From assembly GCF_000247695.1 (NCBI RefSeq), contig NW_004624865.1, forward strand, positions 3,344,691-3,408,690: DNA of 64,000 nucleotides. Direction: 5' to 3'. Positions 34,954 to 46,188 of the stretch are shown here, piece by piece. Below the pieces are notes generated by a model, which was not told where the DNA came from, did not search any database, and saw nothing but the letters and a program-made list of their open reading frames with translations. Each line of letters opens with the position of its first letter. Position 1 is the first letter of the stretch. The stretch comes from Heterocephalus glaber (taxonomy: Eukaryota; Chordata; Mammalia; Rodentia; Bathyergidae). Both the position numbers and the translations under genes were made by a program.

Positions 34954-35799
34954 NNNNNNNNNNNNNNNNNNNNNNNNNNNNNNNNNNNNNNNNNNNNNNN
35001 NNNNNNNNNNNNNNNNNNNNNNNNNNNNNNNNNNNNNNNNNNNNNNNNNNNNNNNNNNNNNNNNNNNNNNNNNNNNNNNNNNNNNNNNNNNNNNNNNNNN
35101 NNNNNNNNNNNNNNNNNNNNNNNNNNNNNNNNNNNNNNNNNNNNNNNNNNNNNNNNNNNNNNNNNNNNNNNNNNNNNNNNNNNNNNNNNNNNNNNNNNNN
35201 NNNNNNNNNNNNNNNNNNNNNNNNNNNNNNNNNNNNNNNNNNNNNNNNNNNNNNNNNNNNNNNNNNNNNNNNNNNNNNNNNNNNNNNNNNNNNNNNNNNN
35301 NNNNNNNNNNNNNNNNNNNNNNNNNNNNNNNNNNNNNNNNNNNNNNNNNNNNNNNNNNNNNNNNNNNNNNNNNNNNNNNNNNNNNNNNNNNNNNNNNNNN
35401 NNNNNNNNNNNNNNNNNNNNNNNNNNNNNNNNNNNNNNNNNNNNNNNNNNNNNNNNNNNNNNNNNNNNNNNNNNNNNNNNNNNNNNNNNNNNNNNNNNNN
35501 NNNNNNNNNNNNNNNNNNNNNNNNNNNNNNNNNNNNNNNNNNNNNNNNNNNNNNNNNNNNNNNNNNNNNNNNNNNNNNNNNNNNNNNNNNNNNNNNNNNN
35601 NNNNNNNNNNNNNNNNNNNNNNNNNNNNNNNNNNNNNNNNNNNNNNNNNNNNNNNNNNNNNNNNNNNNNNNNNNNNNNNNNNNNNNNNNNNNNNNNNNNN
35701 NNNNNNNNNNNNNNNNNNNNNNNNNNNNNNNNNNNNNNNNNNNNNNNNNNNNNNNNNNNNNNNNNNNNNNNNNNNNNNNNNNNNNNNNNNNNNNNNNNN
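34954..35799. other. Assembly gap (846 N)
   Basis: A continuous run of N. The open frames that span it (307 to 350 residues) are artefacts of the gap and carry no information. Confidence 0.99.
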
Positions 35800-35830
35800 T
35801 GTACAAGCCCATTGCTGCTCTCCTTCTTCC

Positions 35831-35966
35831 TCTTTTTTTTGAGACAGAGTCTTCCCATGTACCCCAGGATGGCTTTGAACTCAGTATGTAGCCCAATGTC
35901 ACAGTGATCCTCCTGCCTGAGCCTCCCAAGTTCTGGGATTACAAGTGTGTGCCACTACCAGGTTTT
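35831..35966 (-). mobile_element. B1 SINE beside the gap
   Basis: 'gagacagagtcttcccatgt', 'gatcctcctgcctgagcctc' and 'gtgtgtgccactaccagg' form a minus-strand B1 half. Any ID half would lie towards the gap, but only a T-run remains. Confidence 0.88.
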
Positions 35967-36639
35967 CATTATTATTACTTTTTAGACAAGACACTTGGCC
36001 CCAGACTTGTGGATGATCCATGGTAGAGAAGAAAGGAAAAGTCACAGCTAGGAGTCATAAGCTGAGTCATAATAAATGATGATTTATCTTCATTTCTTTG
36101 AAACAGGCTTTTACACACCAATTCCTTAGAAAATGGCTGGAAGGAAAAATAGCCAGGCACAGTTAATACTTCCCAGAAAAAGAGAAATGAATGAGAAAAT
36201 AATTGGACTCCAAACTGCTTTTCTGTGATCTTGGTTTTGCTAGTGTTGTTGTCTTTTAAGATCAGCTACTCTTGAAGTGACCTAAGGAAACAGACAGAGA
36301 AGATCCAACTTAGGAATAAGTAGGAGTCTCCAGAAGGCCTGGCAATGGCACAAAAGCTGCTTCCAGTGGCACAGAGCTGTGAGACCTCAGGAAAGTAAGT
36401 TAATATCTCTGGGGCACTTTCCTGTGTCATGCAGATCTAGAAGGGGGAAAGTCTGCCTTTTACAGTTGTTAGATCTCGGTGCACCTGCACTATAGTACCT
36501 CTGCCAGTGCCAGCCTGGCAGCTCCACTTTCTAAACTTGGTGTTTTTGACTCTGATTCTGAAAGGGATGAGGAGCAGAAATAAAGTGAGAGAAACCTTCA
36601 CAATCATCCTTTAAACTACAATGCATGATTAAAACACAG
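35967..36639. other. Single-copy non-coding DNA
   Basis: Nothing recognised. Confidence 0.5.
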
Positions 36640-36985
36640 TGAATGGTAAATATTTTTAAATGTATTACAGTAAAAGACACATTGCCATGAATCTTCTTCA
36701 AAATCCTCCCCTTCCCTTGGAACACATTGTCCTTGCCTCTTCCTGCAGCAGCTCTGGAGTCCTCTTTCCTGAGGGTCTTTACCAGGTGTGATCATAAATA
36801 CAGTGACTGCTGCTGCCGAGCGCCACCCAACAGAAAGGCAGCTCATAAACACACAACGCTGTGTCCTCATCCACCTTAGTCACTGGGTCTGCCACCCTGT
36901 GACTTCTGGCTCTTTCCCAAAGTCACAATGACCATGAAAGGGAGATGTTTTGAATCCATTCAGGACATCGAGGCAGCTAAAGACA
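36640..36985. mobile_element. Palindromic mariner derivative (copy 2), partial
   Basis: From about 36660 to 36785 the minus strand encodes the mariner transposase C-terminus ('RGLQSCCRKRQGQ' and 'GEDFEEDSWQCVF'). From about 36845 to 36985 the plus strand encodes the preceding part ('PPCDFWLFPKVTMTMKGRCF', 'ESIQDIEAAK'). The second arm expected after 36985 is absent, replaced by a polypurine tract. All frames are broken. Confidence 0.75.
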
Positions 36986-37160
36986 GGAAAGAGAGAGAGA
37001 GGGGGAGAAGAAGAAAAGGAAGAAGAAGAAGAAGGCGGAGGAGGAGGAGAAGAGGAACAAGAAGAAGAACAAGAACAAGAAGAAGAAGAACAAGAAGAGG
37101 AGCAGGAGGAAGAGGAGGAAGAGAAGGAAGGGGAGCAGCAAGGGAGAAGAATGAAAACAC
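36986..37160. repeat. Polypurine (GAA/GGA)n tract
   Basis: About 170 bases almost entirely A and G on the plus strand, with scattered C in CAAGAA units. It starts exactly where the mariner arm should continue. Glu/Arg-rich frames across it are low-complexity artefacts. Such tracts can form triplex DNA. Confidence 0.93.
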
Positions 37161-37195
37161 ATCCTTCCAAAACGACCCAGCACTGGTGAATGAAT

Positions 37196-37362
37196 TCAAG
37201 GCCTTTGCACTGAGCTACCTCCTCGGCCCTTTTTATTTTTCGTTTTGAGGCAGGGTTTAGCTAAGTCACTAAGTTGCCCATGTGCAGCTCCATCTCGCCA
37301 TCCTCCTGACTCAGCCTCTCAGAGTGCTGGGATCACAGGCGCGTCCTCCCACTCCTGCTTTG
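37196..37362 (-). mobile_element. B1-dID dimeric SINE
   Basis: 'tcaaggcctttgcactgagc', 'tacctcctcggcccttttta' (ID half), then 'gaggcagggtttagctaag' and 'ccatcctcctgactcagcc' (B1 half) on the minus strand. Confidence 0.88.
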
Positions 37363-38177
37363 ATGTAAACTTTGCGTGTGCCTTTGCCTGTGTGTGTGTG
37401 TGTGCACGCGTGCACACCCCATGACATGTGAGAACCTAAAGAAGTGAAAACATTTATTGCTGCTATTTTTGCCTTCCCCCAGACCTGCCAAGATTAGGTT
37501 GAAGAACTATGCAAGGCTGAACTTGCAATGATTTCATTTTCTAAAAATCTAAGTTTTCTTGCATTTATTGAAATACCAGATGATAGGGTCTTGTAGGAAT
37601 ATAAATAAACAGGAGGTACACTTTTTACTACCAAGAAACACATGGTATAGGAGAAGAGAAAACACTTGCACAAATACCTTCCATAAAAGACTGCATGGGA
37701 GATGGATGGATGGCAGCGAGGGAGGAAGCCCTAAAGGTGCCAGAACTATTAGTCAGTGAACCCAAGGTCATCATTCCCCCCGGTAAGGTAAGGAAGAATT
37801 ATTTTTCCAGAAAGCCAGCACGTCGCGTGGATCCCACTGTAGGTGAGCCAGAGGTGAGCTTTTCATTGAAAAACAACTGTGGAGCCTTCACATAATTGAT
37901 TGTACAGCTGCAAATACCCACGCTGGAAATTGCTTTGAGCTGAAAAGGTGCTAGGAAATAAAATTTCTTGGGAAATTCACTGGAGATCCTCCATGAAAAT
38001 TAACATGTCCCATTTTCTTTGAGTAACATACATTAGATGCCTTATTATCCCTCCTTTGTAATTGCAGCCTTTGGGGGTTTTCTGAGCTGAAATTACATCC
38101 AGGTAAAGCAAGAATCTTAGAACTGTATTATGAGGAAGAGACTCTGTGGATGTTTCATTGGCTGCATTTAAACTTAA
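37363..38177. other. Single-copy non-coding DNA
   Basis: No gene or repeat recognised except a short TG run near 37390-37402. Confidence 0.5.
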
Positions 38178-38711
38178 GAGGTCTGATCCAAAAATTGGGT
38201 GAATGCTTAAATTTCCAAAAATGTATCATAGTAAAAGACACATTGTCATGAACCACTTAAAATCTTCCCCATTGATATGAAGAGAGTTATCCCATTTCCT
38301 TGCAGATTTCTGAAGTGGCTCTGGAGTCCTCTTTCCTGAAAGTCTCTACCAGATGTGATTTTAAAAAATACAAAAAATGCTGCTGCCGCCCAACAGAAAG
38401 TCAGCTCGTAAAAACACGATGCTGTGTCCTCATCCTCCTCAGTCACCAGAATTGGCACCGTGGGACTTCCAGCTCTTCCCCAAAGTCACAATGACCATGA
38501 AAAGGAGACGTTTTGAATCCATTCAGGACATCGAGGCAGCTAAAGTCCCTCAGGAAAGAGGACCCCAGAGCTGCTGCAGAAAGTGGCGAGGACGATGGGA
38601 TGAGTGTGCTCAAAGCCAGGGGAGGATTTTGAGGGGGATCCATGGCAATGTGGCTTTCACTATTATATATTTTTTAATGTGAGCATTTATCATATTTTTA
38701 TCACATCTCAC
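38178..38711 (+). mobile_element. Palindromic mariner derivative (copy 3), near complete
   Basis: The left arm (about 38215-38345) read on the minus strand and the right arm (about 38545-38690) read on the plus strand are copies of the same transposase 3' end. Both contain a 'caggaaagaggac' block, a 'ggggaggatttt' or 'ggggaagatttt' block and a 'catggcaatgtg' or 'catgacaatgtg' block. The middle encodes 'LCPHPPQSPELAPWDFQLFP' and 'ESIQDIEAAK' on the plus strand. The outer ends, 'gaggtctgatcc' at 38178 and its decayed inverse near 38700, look like mariner terminal repeats next to TTAA. No functional transposase. Confidence 0.78.
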
Positions 38712-40168
38712 ATTTTCACAAAGATCTTGGTTCAATAATAAAACCTGTATATTCTCATGCGAACAAAGATGCAAAAAGAAACTCATCACCAGCAGGAGTT
38801 CTGTTTTCTCTGGGTCCTGGGCCTCAGCACTTCCTGCTGTGCGGGGTGACTCAGCCACTTCCAAAATCTATAAATATAGTTGACGTACGGGGACACTGCA
38901 GCCCTTGACTTCCCCCTTGTCATTTTGCGGTGGCTTGAAATAGTCCCCAAGAAGTCCATGTGCTCAAAGAGGAAGAAATGCAATTACAAAATCAATTTAA
39001 TGGTGCGGGGGAGGCGGCCCTCACCTTTATTACCTTTCTCAGTAAAATAAAAGCTGAGTCAGTGAAGTTCAAAGAAAATATATCAAACATCCAAAGTGAG
39101 TTACATTTTTTCTTTTCCTCCCATTGGAACTTCATAAAGCTATTGCTGTCACAAGAATACCAGCAACTTGGAAGAATATATATTGCTTTTTAAATATTTT
39201 GCAAATATTCCTTCTCAGGTGTCTTTTCTCTAACCTCCAAGATGCCATTTTCACATGTCCCAATTTCTAAAATCACTGCAGAAATCCTAGATTAAAAACA
39301 ATCATACAGAAAAGCCAAAACTGATTCAAAAAGAAGAAAAAGAAAAATATCACCCCTGATCTCACCACAGTTTACTATTAGGGAATGAAGCTTTTCACAG
39401 AATGGCTACAGAGTTGCCGGCTGTTTCTAACACCTTGTAACAGTCACAAAATGCTCCTGACTCTGTAACATCCTAATAATAACTGATGTTGTTACACTGT
39501 CCCTGGTCTGTTACACATGCAAGATTCAAGTTTCACAATTGACTAAAATGCCTCTCATATTTTCCACACTGCATTTCTCCCTGAACCAAGAACTGAGTCA
39601 CCACCTACGAGTGGCCAACACAGGCTCCTACTCACTAAGACGGTGCGTAGGATGAGCGGAGGCCTCCCCTTCTCTGCCTCTGTGCACAGCATGCAAAACC
39701 AAATCATCTTCAAAGACAACTGTTTAAAATAAGTGGAAATAAAATATTGGACTGCCCACACAGATCAGAGATAACATATTATACATAGTTTTGTTTTGTT
39801 TACACACACATGTACACAAGCACACATACACAAAGAATAATAAACAAAAATCTCACATTTCCATTCTCCCCATTTAACTGGCTCAGGAATTCCATGAATC
39901 ACACTGTAGGAAGAGCAAACCCACTCCATTCATACCAACAAACTGCTTTGGTTTGCCCTTTATCACTCGGAGGGACCATCAACCAGATAACAGTTAACTG
40001 TTCAACTTTCTTTGATTTCCTTTGAATTTTCAAAATCTACTTCTTGGTAGGTAACTGTGAATGGGATTTTTATAAAATGGGGTTGGAAGCATAGATCAAA
40101 GCCTTATCTTTAGCTATTTATTTCATTCTCGGCTATGGGAGATACTGATGCATTTTAAGAGCTCACAA
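38712..40168. other. Single-copy DNA with AP-1/TATA-like patch
   Basis: No gene or interspersed repeat. TGACTCAG at 38847-38854 and TATAAATA at 38869-38876 lie close together. Confidence 0.45.
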
Positions 40169-40170
40169 AA

Positions 40171-40353
40171 TTGGGAATAATGGCACAAGCCTATAATCTC
40201 AGCACTCCAGGAGGCTGAGCCAGGAAGATCACAAGTTCAAACTCAATCTGAGCAACTTAATGACAATGGGATTTTGTCTCAAAATTTTTAAAAAATAAAA
40301 AAGAGCTGGGCAATAGCTCAGTGCAAAGGCCTTGGGTCCAATTCCCAGTGCCT
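40171..40353 (+). mobile_element. B1-dID dimeric SINE
   Basis: 'ataatggcacaagcctataa', 'tctcagcactccaggaggc', 'gccaggaagatcacaagttc', then 'agagctgggcaatagctcag' and 'gtccaattcccagtgcc'. Confidence 0.9.

Positions 40354-40381
<28 letters not shown>
40354..40381. repeat. (AC)n microsatellite in SINE tail
   Basis: Fourteen AC units directly after the ID half of a B1-dID element. Confidence 0.95.
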
Positions 40382-40385
<4 letters not shown>

Positions 40386-41765
40386 ACAAGCTAAGAAAAG
40401 CCTTCTCTGTGTATCCCCAAAAGTTCAAACATTCCTCCTGCAACATTTGTAAGAAGTGGTGATTGGCTGTTCAGGTCTGTAAAGAGAGACTCAGGGACAG
40501 CCTTTTATAACATATACAGGGCTTTCACATGCACGTGTCAGCACCACTCATCGTGGGCTTTATGTTTCATGAGACCCATTCTATAGCTGAGAAAACAGGC
40601 CCAGAGCTTTGAGAAGACACAGCCTCCACCAGGCGAGATCCTGGAAGCTCTGAGAGGCCAGGCCTCTCCTCAGCCTCAGTGCTCAGCTAACTTCCAGAAG
40701 GAATTTTCTCTCCCTTCTCTTGCCTGCCTGCCTGCTGTCTTCCTCCCACTGAGAAGAGGAAGGTGGCCCTTTCCCAAGTTCCACTTCCTCCCCTGCCCCT
40801 CCTCATTCCTGCCTTTGTTGCTCCTGACTCTTTCTCTCTCGGGATGTACAAATTCCTGGGAAGACTTTGGGGATCCATTAGATGAACTTCTGCTCAAAAG
40901 ATGATCTGCCTTTGGACGCCCTCCCTTACTAGAAGCACATTAATGTCCTAGTCACTGTGACTATGGTCAAATAGATCTGTTAATGCTCCTTTCATTAATG
41001 CTGCTGGATTCTGGGGCTCAGGCTTCCAGGCAGGGCAGGGGAGGACTTGTCTCTGGTCTTCGACATCTGGGGTTTAGCGGGGAGCACTGGGATGGGAGTG
41101 ATAGGGTATGACTCCTTGGTGAGGGACTGGTGTCCCCTGAGGGACCTCCATCCAGACCTCTCTCAGCTGGGGTGTTGGTTGGCAGAGGCCTCAGTGTGCA
41201 GTCCCATGGGGGTCCCCACCTGCCTGTTCTAGGTTGTCTTTCTGTGCAGCAATTTTCAACTTCCTTTCTGCAGAGCAGCTGGATTTCAAGACAAAACTTC
41301 TCAGGAAAGCCAAACAGAAGCCATGTGACATCTTGTGATCTGCAATCCAGAGATACTTGATGTCATTTTGCCATAGTCAGAAACCCAACTCAATCCAAGA
41401 ACAAGAAACACTGATTCCACTCCTCAAACAGCAAGAGTGTTACCATCACACTTGAGGATTGTACAGGATGGGAAACCTGGCTCTGCATGTCTCTCAAAAC
41501 TATCATCATCAAGTGTACTTGAAAGAGTGAGTTACATCAGCCTCTTATCTAAAAATTCATGGTTTTACCCATAGAATTGACTTTTAGCCATACCATTCTA
41601 CCACACCCACCAACTTTTGGTTCACAGCCATTCCTGGGTCCAGTCCTACTAAAATATTTGCATTCCTTTTCTGAACAAGGTGCTGTTCCACATCTCCTTG
41701 CCTTAGGACATTTTGTTCACTCTGCTCAGGGACACAAGGTAAAATCAGCTCATTCATCAGCAGGC
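40382..41765. other. Single-copy DNA with a possible MIR
   Basis: Around 40510-40670, 'tctatagctgagaaaacagg' and 'cccagagctttgagaagac' weakly resemble an inverted MIR. No gene recognised. Confidence 0.4.
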
Positions 41766-41769
41766 TTTA

Positions 41770-41945
41770 GTACTGGGCTTTCCAACTCAGCGGTCATGAG
41801 CCATGTGTGACTGTTTAACCCTAAATTGATTACAATTAAATACACAGTGAACTTCAGTTTCTCATGTGCTTTCACTGTACCTCAAACCCTCAGAAGCCAC
41901 ATGCAACAGGCGGCCACGATGTTCCACAGCATGAAGCATCTTCAA
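41770..41945. mobile_element. MER5A-like hAT MITE
   Basis: 'catgagccatgtgtgactgt', 'aattacacag'-like AT-rich centre ('gattacaattaaatacacag'), 'cttcagtttctcatgtgc' and 'agaagccacatgcaacagg' match the near-palindromic MER5A pattern, a dead non-autonomous hAT-Charlie element. Confidence 0.7.
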
Positions 41946-43610
41946 CCTCACAGAGAGTCCAATGGGATAAAACTTTCTAGATCCTATTTGGAGCACTGAC
42001 TTTTTTTTTTAATCTTTTACGCAAAGAAATTTTAAGTAGAAACCTATTTTATGAAACCACTCTAAGTGAAGCCTACTGGTTGAATTTAAAGTGGAGGAAC
42101 TTGCAAACCTTGCCACATTTTACTTCGGAGATGCCCTTCTGAAAACTTAAAAACTCCACACCCACCCACCCACCCCCCCACACACACACAGAGAGAGAGA
42201 GAAAAACAGAAAACCAGTGAGCGCCCCACCCAGGCTCCTGTAACTGAGACCTCCACCAGCCCACAAGCATAAAGATCAGATAAAACCAAGAGAAAAATGA
42301 CTCATCTCAAAATAAGATCCTGCTCCTGTTTTATACAACTTATCTCTGACACATCTGCTTGTATTTATCCAAATATAGCAAGACAGAAACATTCTAAGTC
42401 AAAGTACTTGCAAGGCGACCAAAAAAAAATCGTTTTTTAAATTCAATCTCATTCACGTTTAATTTGCAACTTCCTTTTGCAAAGCATCAGTCTCAGAGCA
42501 GCGTAACTGTTCCCTTCCCTTAAGTCAGTTTAAGCTCCTGTTTTCCCTTTTGGTTGCTTTTTAAATCCTCCTTAAATCCATTGAAATATGTTTTCAAAGA
42601 TTCCTACTTCCTCCAGGTGACTCCAGGGGGAAAATGGAGCACTTTGTCCACATATCCACGTCTCTACCTCACTCCCGCCTGAAGTCACACTTTCCTGGCC
42701 CTTCCTAAGTGGCGGCTTTGGCCAGAAGCCCCATTTCCCACAGGACAGAGCAGTGTAGGACACACACTGCTAACCAGGTCCCTGCCGCCTAAAGTGATGG
42801 GGTTTTAAAGTCAGACAGTGTATTTTTCTGATCAGATCAGGTTGTGGAGTTGGGGATCACAGAGCAGGGGTGTGGGAAGCAGGGAGCCATTACATGTTAG
42901 GAGGGGTCTGTTAGCTATGACAACCTTGAGGAAGACATACAAAATAACACATCGCTATCATTCTAAGCACTCTGGTGTATTATTTTGACTGACTGAGCTT
43001 TTCTCACCCACTTGTCCTTTCCACCCTGCCCTTTTGGTGTTCAGGTCCTCTCCTGCTGTCTTCTGTGTTGGCATAGGCAAGCCTTGATCACCTGCACTGC
43101 CTCTCTGGGCGGATACATAGCTCAGATCCCCCACGGGGCTTCCACATTCTGGACAAATCTTTCCGAATCTGATCTCTGTCCCCTCCAGCAGAAGCCCAGC
43201 CAGCCCTGCTGTCAACACTATGAATACTTCGGAATCAGAAGAACAGAGATAAAAAAGGGTAAAATCATGTAAGTTAACAGGGCCCCATGGATAATCATTG
43301 CCACCCTAAAACCCCCGAAGCCTCATTCTGTTTCTGAACACATCCCGCTATTCACTGAGCCATTATTTGTCAAGAGCTTTACATGTTAAGTTTATTGGTT
43401 TTACCTTTAAATCATGAAAAACTGTTATATTTATCTGTTACAAAGATAGTCTCAGATTAGTTCCCTGAACTGTCCCAAACACAAAGCTAAGAAAATATCC
43501 CATATTTGAATACAAACCCAACATTTTCCCATGTAATCATCATCACTTTTATAAAGCAAGATGCATCTCCCAACTTGGATCTACTGCTGAACCTTCAGGT
43601 GACCCTGCAC
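41946..43610. other. Single-copy non-coding DNA
   Basis: No gene or interspersed repeat recognised. It includes the CACC/CA/GA low-complexity tract at 42156-42203. Confidence 0.5.
42156..42203. repeat. (CACC)n-(CA)n-(GA)n compound microsatellite
   Basis: CACC units, a C-run, five CA units and six GA units in series. Confidence 0.93.
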
Positions 43611-43614
43611 CTGA

Positions 43615-44270
43615 TCAGCCATCATCAAGAAATCAAATAACAGCAAATCCTGGTGAGTCTGGGGGAAAAAGGAAGCTTTCTACATTGTTGATGGGAATGT
43701 AAACCAGTACACCCACTGTGGAAATCAGTGTGGAGATTCCTCAATAAACTAAAGCTAGAAATTCCAATTGACCTAGTTATTCCCTTCTAGGTGTGTTCCC
43801 CAAAGAGTTAAAGACATTGTATCACAGTGCTCCATGCACACCCACATTTATAGCAGCATAGTTCATAGTAACTAAATCTTAGAAGAGGCCTATATGCCCA
43901 TCAACAGATGAATGGATAAAGAAAATGTGGTATTTATACACATATATCCTTTTTCTGCCATAAAGAAGGATAAACCTAAGGTAGTTCTAGGAAAATGGAT
44001 CCACCTTGAAACCATAATACTAAATGAAATAAATCAGGCACAGAAGCTTAAATATCACATGGTTTCTCTATATAAGAAACACAAAGTATAAATAAAAAGG
44101 GAAATACAAGATAGATAATAGGAAGTAGGAAGATAGATCAGTCTCAGATGGAAAAGGGATCAAGAGATTGGGGGGTGGTCTGAGAAGTGTTCTGTGCATG
44201 CACCACCTCCACACAAGGAAAGTGAACATTATGTACTGCAAACATGCACTAATAAAATAAAGAGAGAAGG
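43615..44270 (+). mobile_element. L1 ORF2 3' end plus 3'-UTR
   Basis: 'gccatcatcaagaaatcaaa', 'acattgttgatgggaatgta', 'catcaacagatgaatggata', 'ctaaatgaaataaatcaggc' and 'catgcactaataaaataaag'. It aligns along its length with the copy at 23.7 kb and is 5' truncated, with broken frames. Confidence 0.9.
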
Positions 44271-44608
44271 AGACACTGAGGATCTGAAGTTTAAGGAAAA
44301 GTTTCAAAGTTGCACAATTTCATCTCTTGCATTTTTGAAACATACACAGATTCTGTTTACCTGATTATATCAACCCATTTGGTGTTATATCAAAACCCAA
44401 AGCTGTGCCCTTTACAAATAAAAGAAGTTTATTTGACTCACAGTGGTGGAGCTGAGACTGGGCCTCCCAGGGACACCATGAAACGCATGAAGGATTCAAG
44501 CTGGATTTTCATGCAGAGTAAGAAAAGGAGTGAGAAGGATCAAAGAAACTGAAAACCCCACAGAAGGTTAAGAAAAGAGTACAAACTATGGATGAATCAT
44601 GATTAGGA

Positions 44609-44646
<38 letters not shown>

Positions 44647-45311
44647 TGTCCTTTGTATAGGAAGCTCAATTTGTCAGATAGGAAAAGGTAGAGACACATT
44701 TAGCTGCCTCCCTGCATGCTGAACAAGTCTGAGAACTGCTTGTGAGAAGGGTAAACTTGGCTTAAAAGTCTGTGGGCTGGAAAAAAAAAAGAAAGCTATT
44801 TAGACTACAGCAGACAGCTCTTACCTATTGTATCACTCTAAAAGTAAAATTAAGAGCAGACTCTTAGAATATATATAGAGAGAGACTCTCAACCACTGTG
44901 GAAAAGTAAGAAGTACTTGAAAGACTCAGAAAAGCTCTGTTTATATCATCTGCTCCTAAAAGCAAAGGCTGCAGAGTTCTCTTTGGCCTTGAGGGTGCAA
45001 AGGATGCATGACACTTGAACATAGAGCTTCCGAAAGGGTCCCAAACATGACAGTGTGTGTTTATGAGCAAACCTTGCTATTAAGCATCAAGACCTATTAA
45101 GTAGTATATTGATCTGTTATACAACCTGCTCTTTAAAATCTCACTTCCTCCTCTTAAATGAGGGACCCTGGGTGTAACATTTAGAGAATTCTTTGTGGGA
45201 ACATAATACATTGTTGTTATTATTACTATTATCATTATTATTAATTTTTTTAAAATCCCTTTGATCGGAACATCTTTACTACTAAATGACATTTCTAAGT
45301 ACAGTTTTGTT
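44271..45311. other. Unassigned DNA with microsatellite
   Basis: 'agaagtttatttgactcaca' near 44425 may be a MaLR fragment. An ATT-rich patch lies at about 45215-45245. No gene recognised. Confidence 0.4.
44610..44648. repeat. (TG)n microsatellite
   Basis: About 16 TG units, ending in a TGCGCGTG variant. Confidence 0.95.
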
Positions 45312-45432
45312 TGTTTGTTTTTGAGACAGGGTCTTGCTAAGTTTCCCAGGCTGGCCTTGAACTTGGGATTTTCCTGCGTCAGCCTTCTAAATAGCTGATA
45401 TTAGAGACATGTTCTACCATGTCTGGTACTAG
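45312..45432 (-). mobile_element. B1 SINE
   Basis: 'gagacagggtcttgctaagt', 'ttcccaggctggccttgaac' and 'tgttctaccatgtctgg' form a minus-strand B1 unit. Confidence 0.88.
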
Positions 45433-45507
45433 AAGAAGTCATTCATTTTTTAAGTTTTACCAGATACCATCTATCTCGTACAACCTATACATAAAAATGT
45501 CCATGAT

Positions 45508-45626
45508 ATCAGTACACATGTATAATCCCAGCACTGCAAGAGGGTGAGGCAGGAGGATTGCAAGTTTGAGCCCAGCCTACAAAACTCAGCAACTTAGGAA
45601 GACCCTGCCTCAAAATTTAAAAAAAA
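45508..45626 (+). mobile_element. B1 SINE
   Basis: 'tgtataatcccagcactgca', 'agggtgaggcaggaggattg' and 'gagcccagcctacaaaactc' form a plus-strand B1 unit with an A-tail. It faces the B1 at 45.3 kb. Confidence 0.88.
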
Positions 45627-45649
45627 ATGTAAAGGCTCATGAAATGAAA

Positions 45650-45811
45650 TTCCTCTGCCTTTGAACACTATTGTATCTTCACAATTTCTTACATTTGTGA
45701 TTGCCATATAATTGTATAAATTTCAGGAATACACTGAGATGGCTCGATACATGTATACAGTGTATAGTGATTAAATCAGGGTAATGAAATAACCATCATC
45801 TTAAATACTGC
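45650..45811 (-). mobile_element. Old L1 (element 3), 3'-UTR part
   Basis: 'gattgccatataattgtata', 'gatacatgtatacagtgtat' and 'ggtaatgaaataaccatcat' are a minus-strand L1 3'-UTR. It continues beyond the LTR at 46.19 kb. Confidence 0.7.
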
Positions 45812-46188
45812 TATGGTTTATATCTAGATGTCCCCCCAAAGCCTCATGTGCTCATTGGTGGAGCTTTTGGGTGGTGCCTGGATTATGGGGGTGTGATACT
45901 AACACTGGATTAGTCACTGCTGAGCTTCCAGCTAAGTGTGATGTTGGGAGGTGGAGCCTGGTGCAGGAGGTGGTCCCTGGGGGAGTGGCCTGGAAGGTCT
46001 GCTCCCTCCTCCTGCCTTGATCTCTCTCTGCTTGCCACCATGCTATGGGCTGTTTCTTCTCTGTCATGCTTCCCATCTTTGGAGCCAGATTAAACCTGTA
46101 TAAACTATGAGCCAAAATAAACCTTTCCTTCTTTATCCTGTGGGTGTCAAGTATTGTATCTAAGTGACAAGAAAGGAGCTAAAACAAA
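45812..46188 (+). mobile_element. MaLR-type solo LTR (copy 9) inside L1
   Basis: It begins 'tgctatggtttatatctag', has 'ccccccaaagcctcatgtgc', 'tgttgggaggtggagcctgg', and near the end 'gagccaaaataaacctttcc' (polyadenylation signal), 'gggtgtcaagtattgtatc' and 'gagctaaaaca'. It has TG...CA ends and the length is typical. Confidence 0.85.

Noticed and set aside
34877..35929. Frames of 307 to 350 residues
   Set aside because: They consist almost entirely of N from the assembly gap.
36928..37248. Arg/Glu-rich 'proteins' on both strands
   Set aside because: They are translations of a polypurine tract and of mariner remnant, not genes.
38377..38682. Possible active mariner transposase
   Set aside because: Only the C-terminal third is present, without the N-terminal DNA-binding part, and it lies inside a rearranged palindrome.
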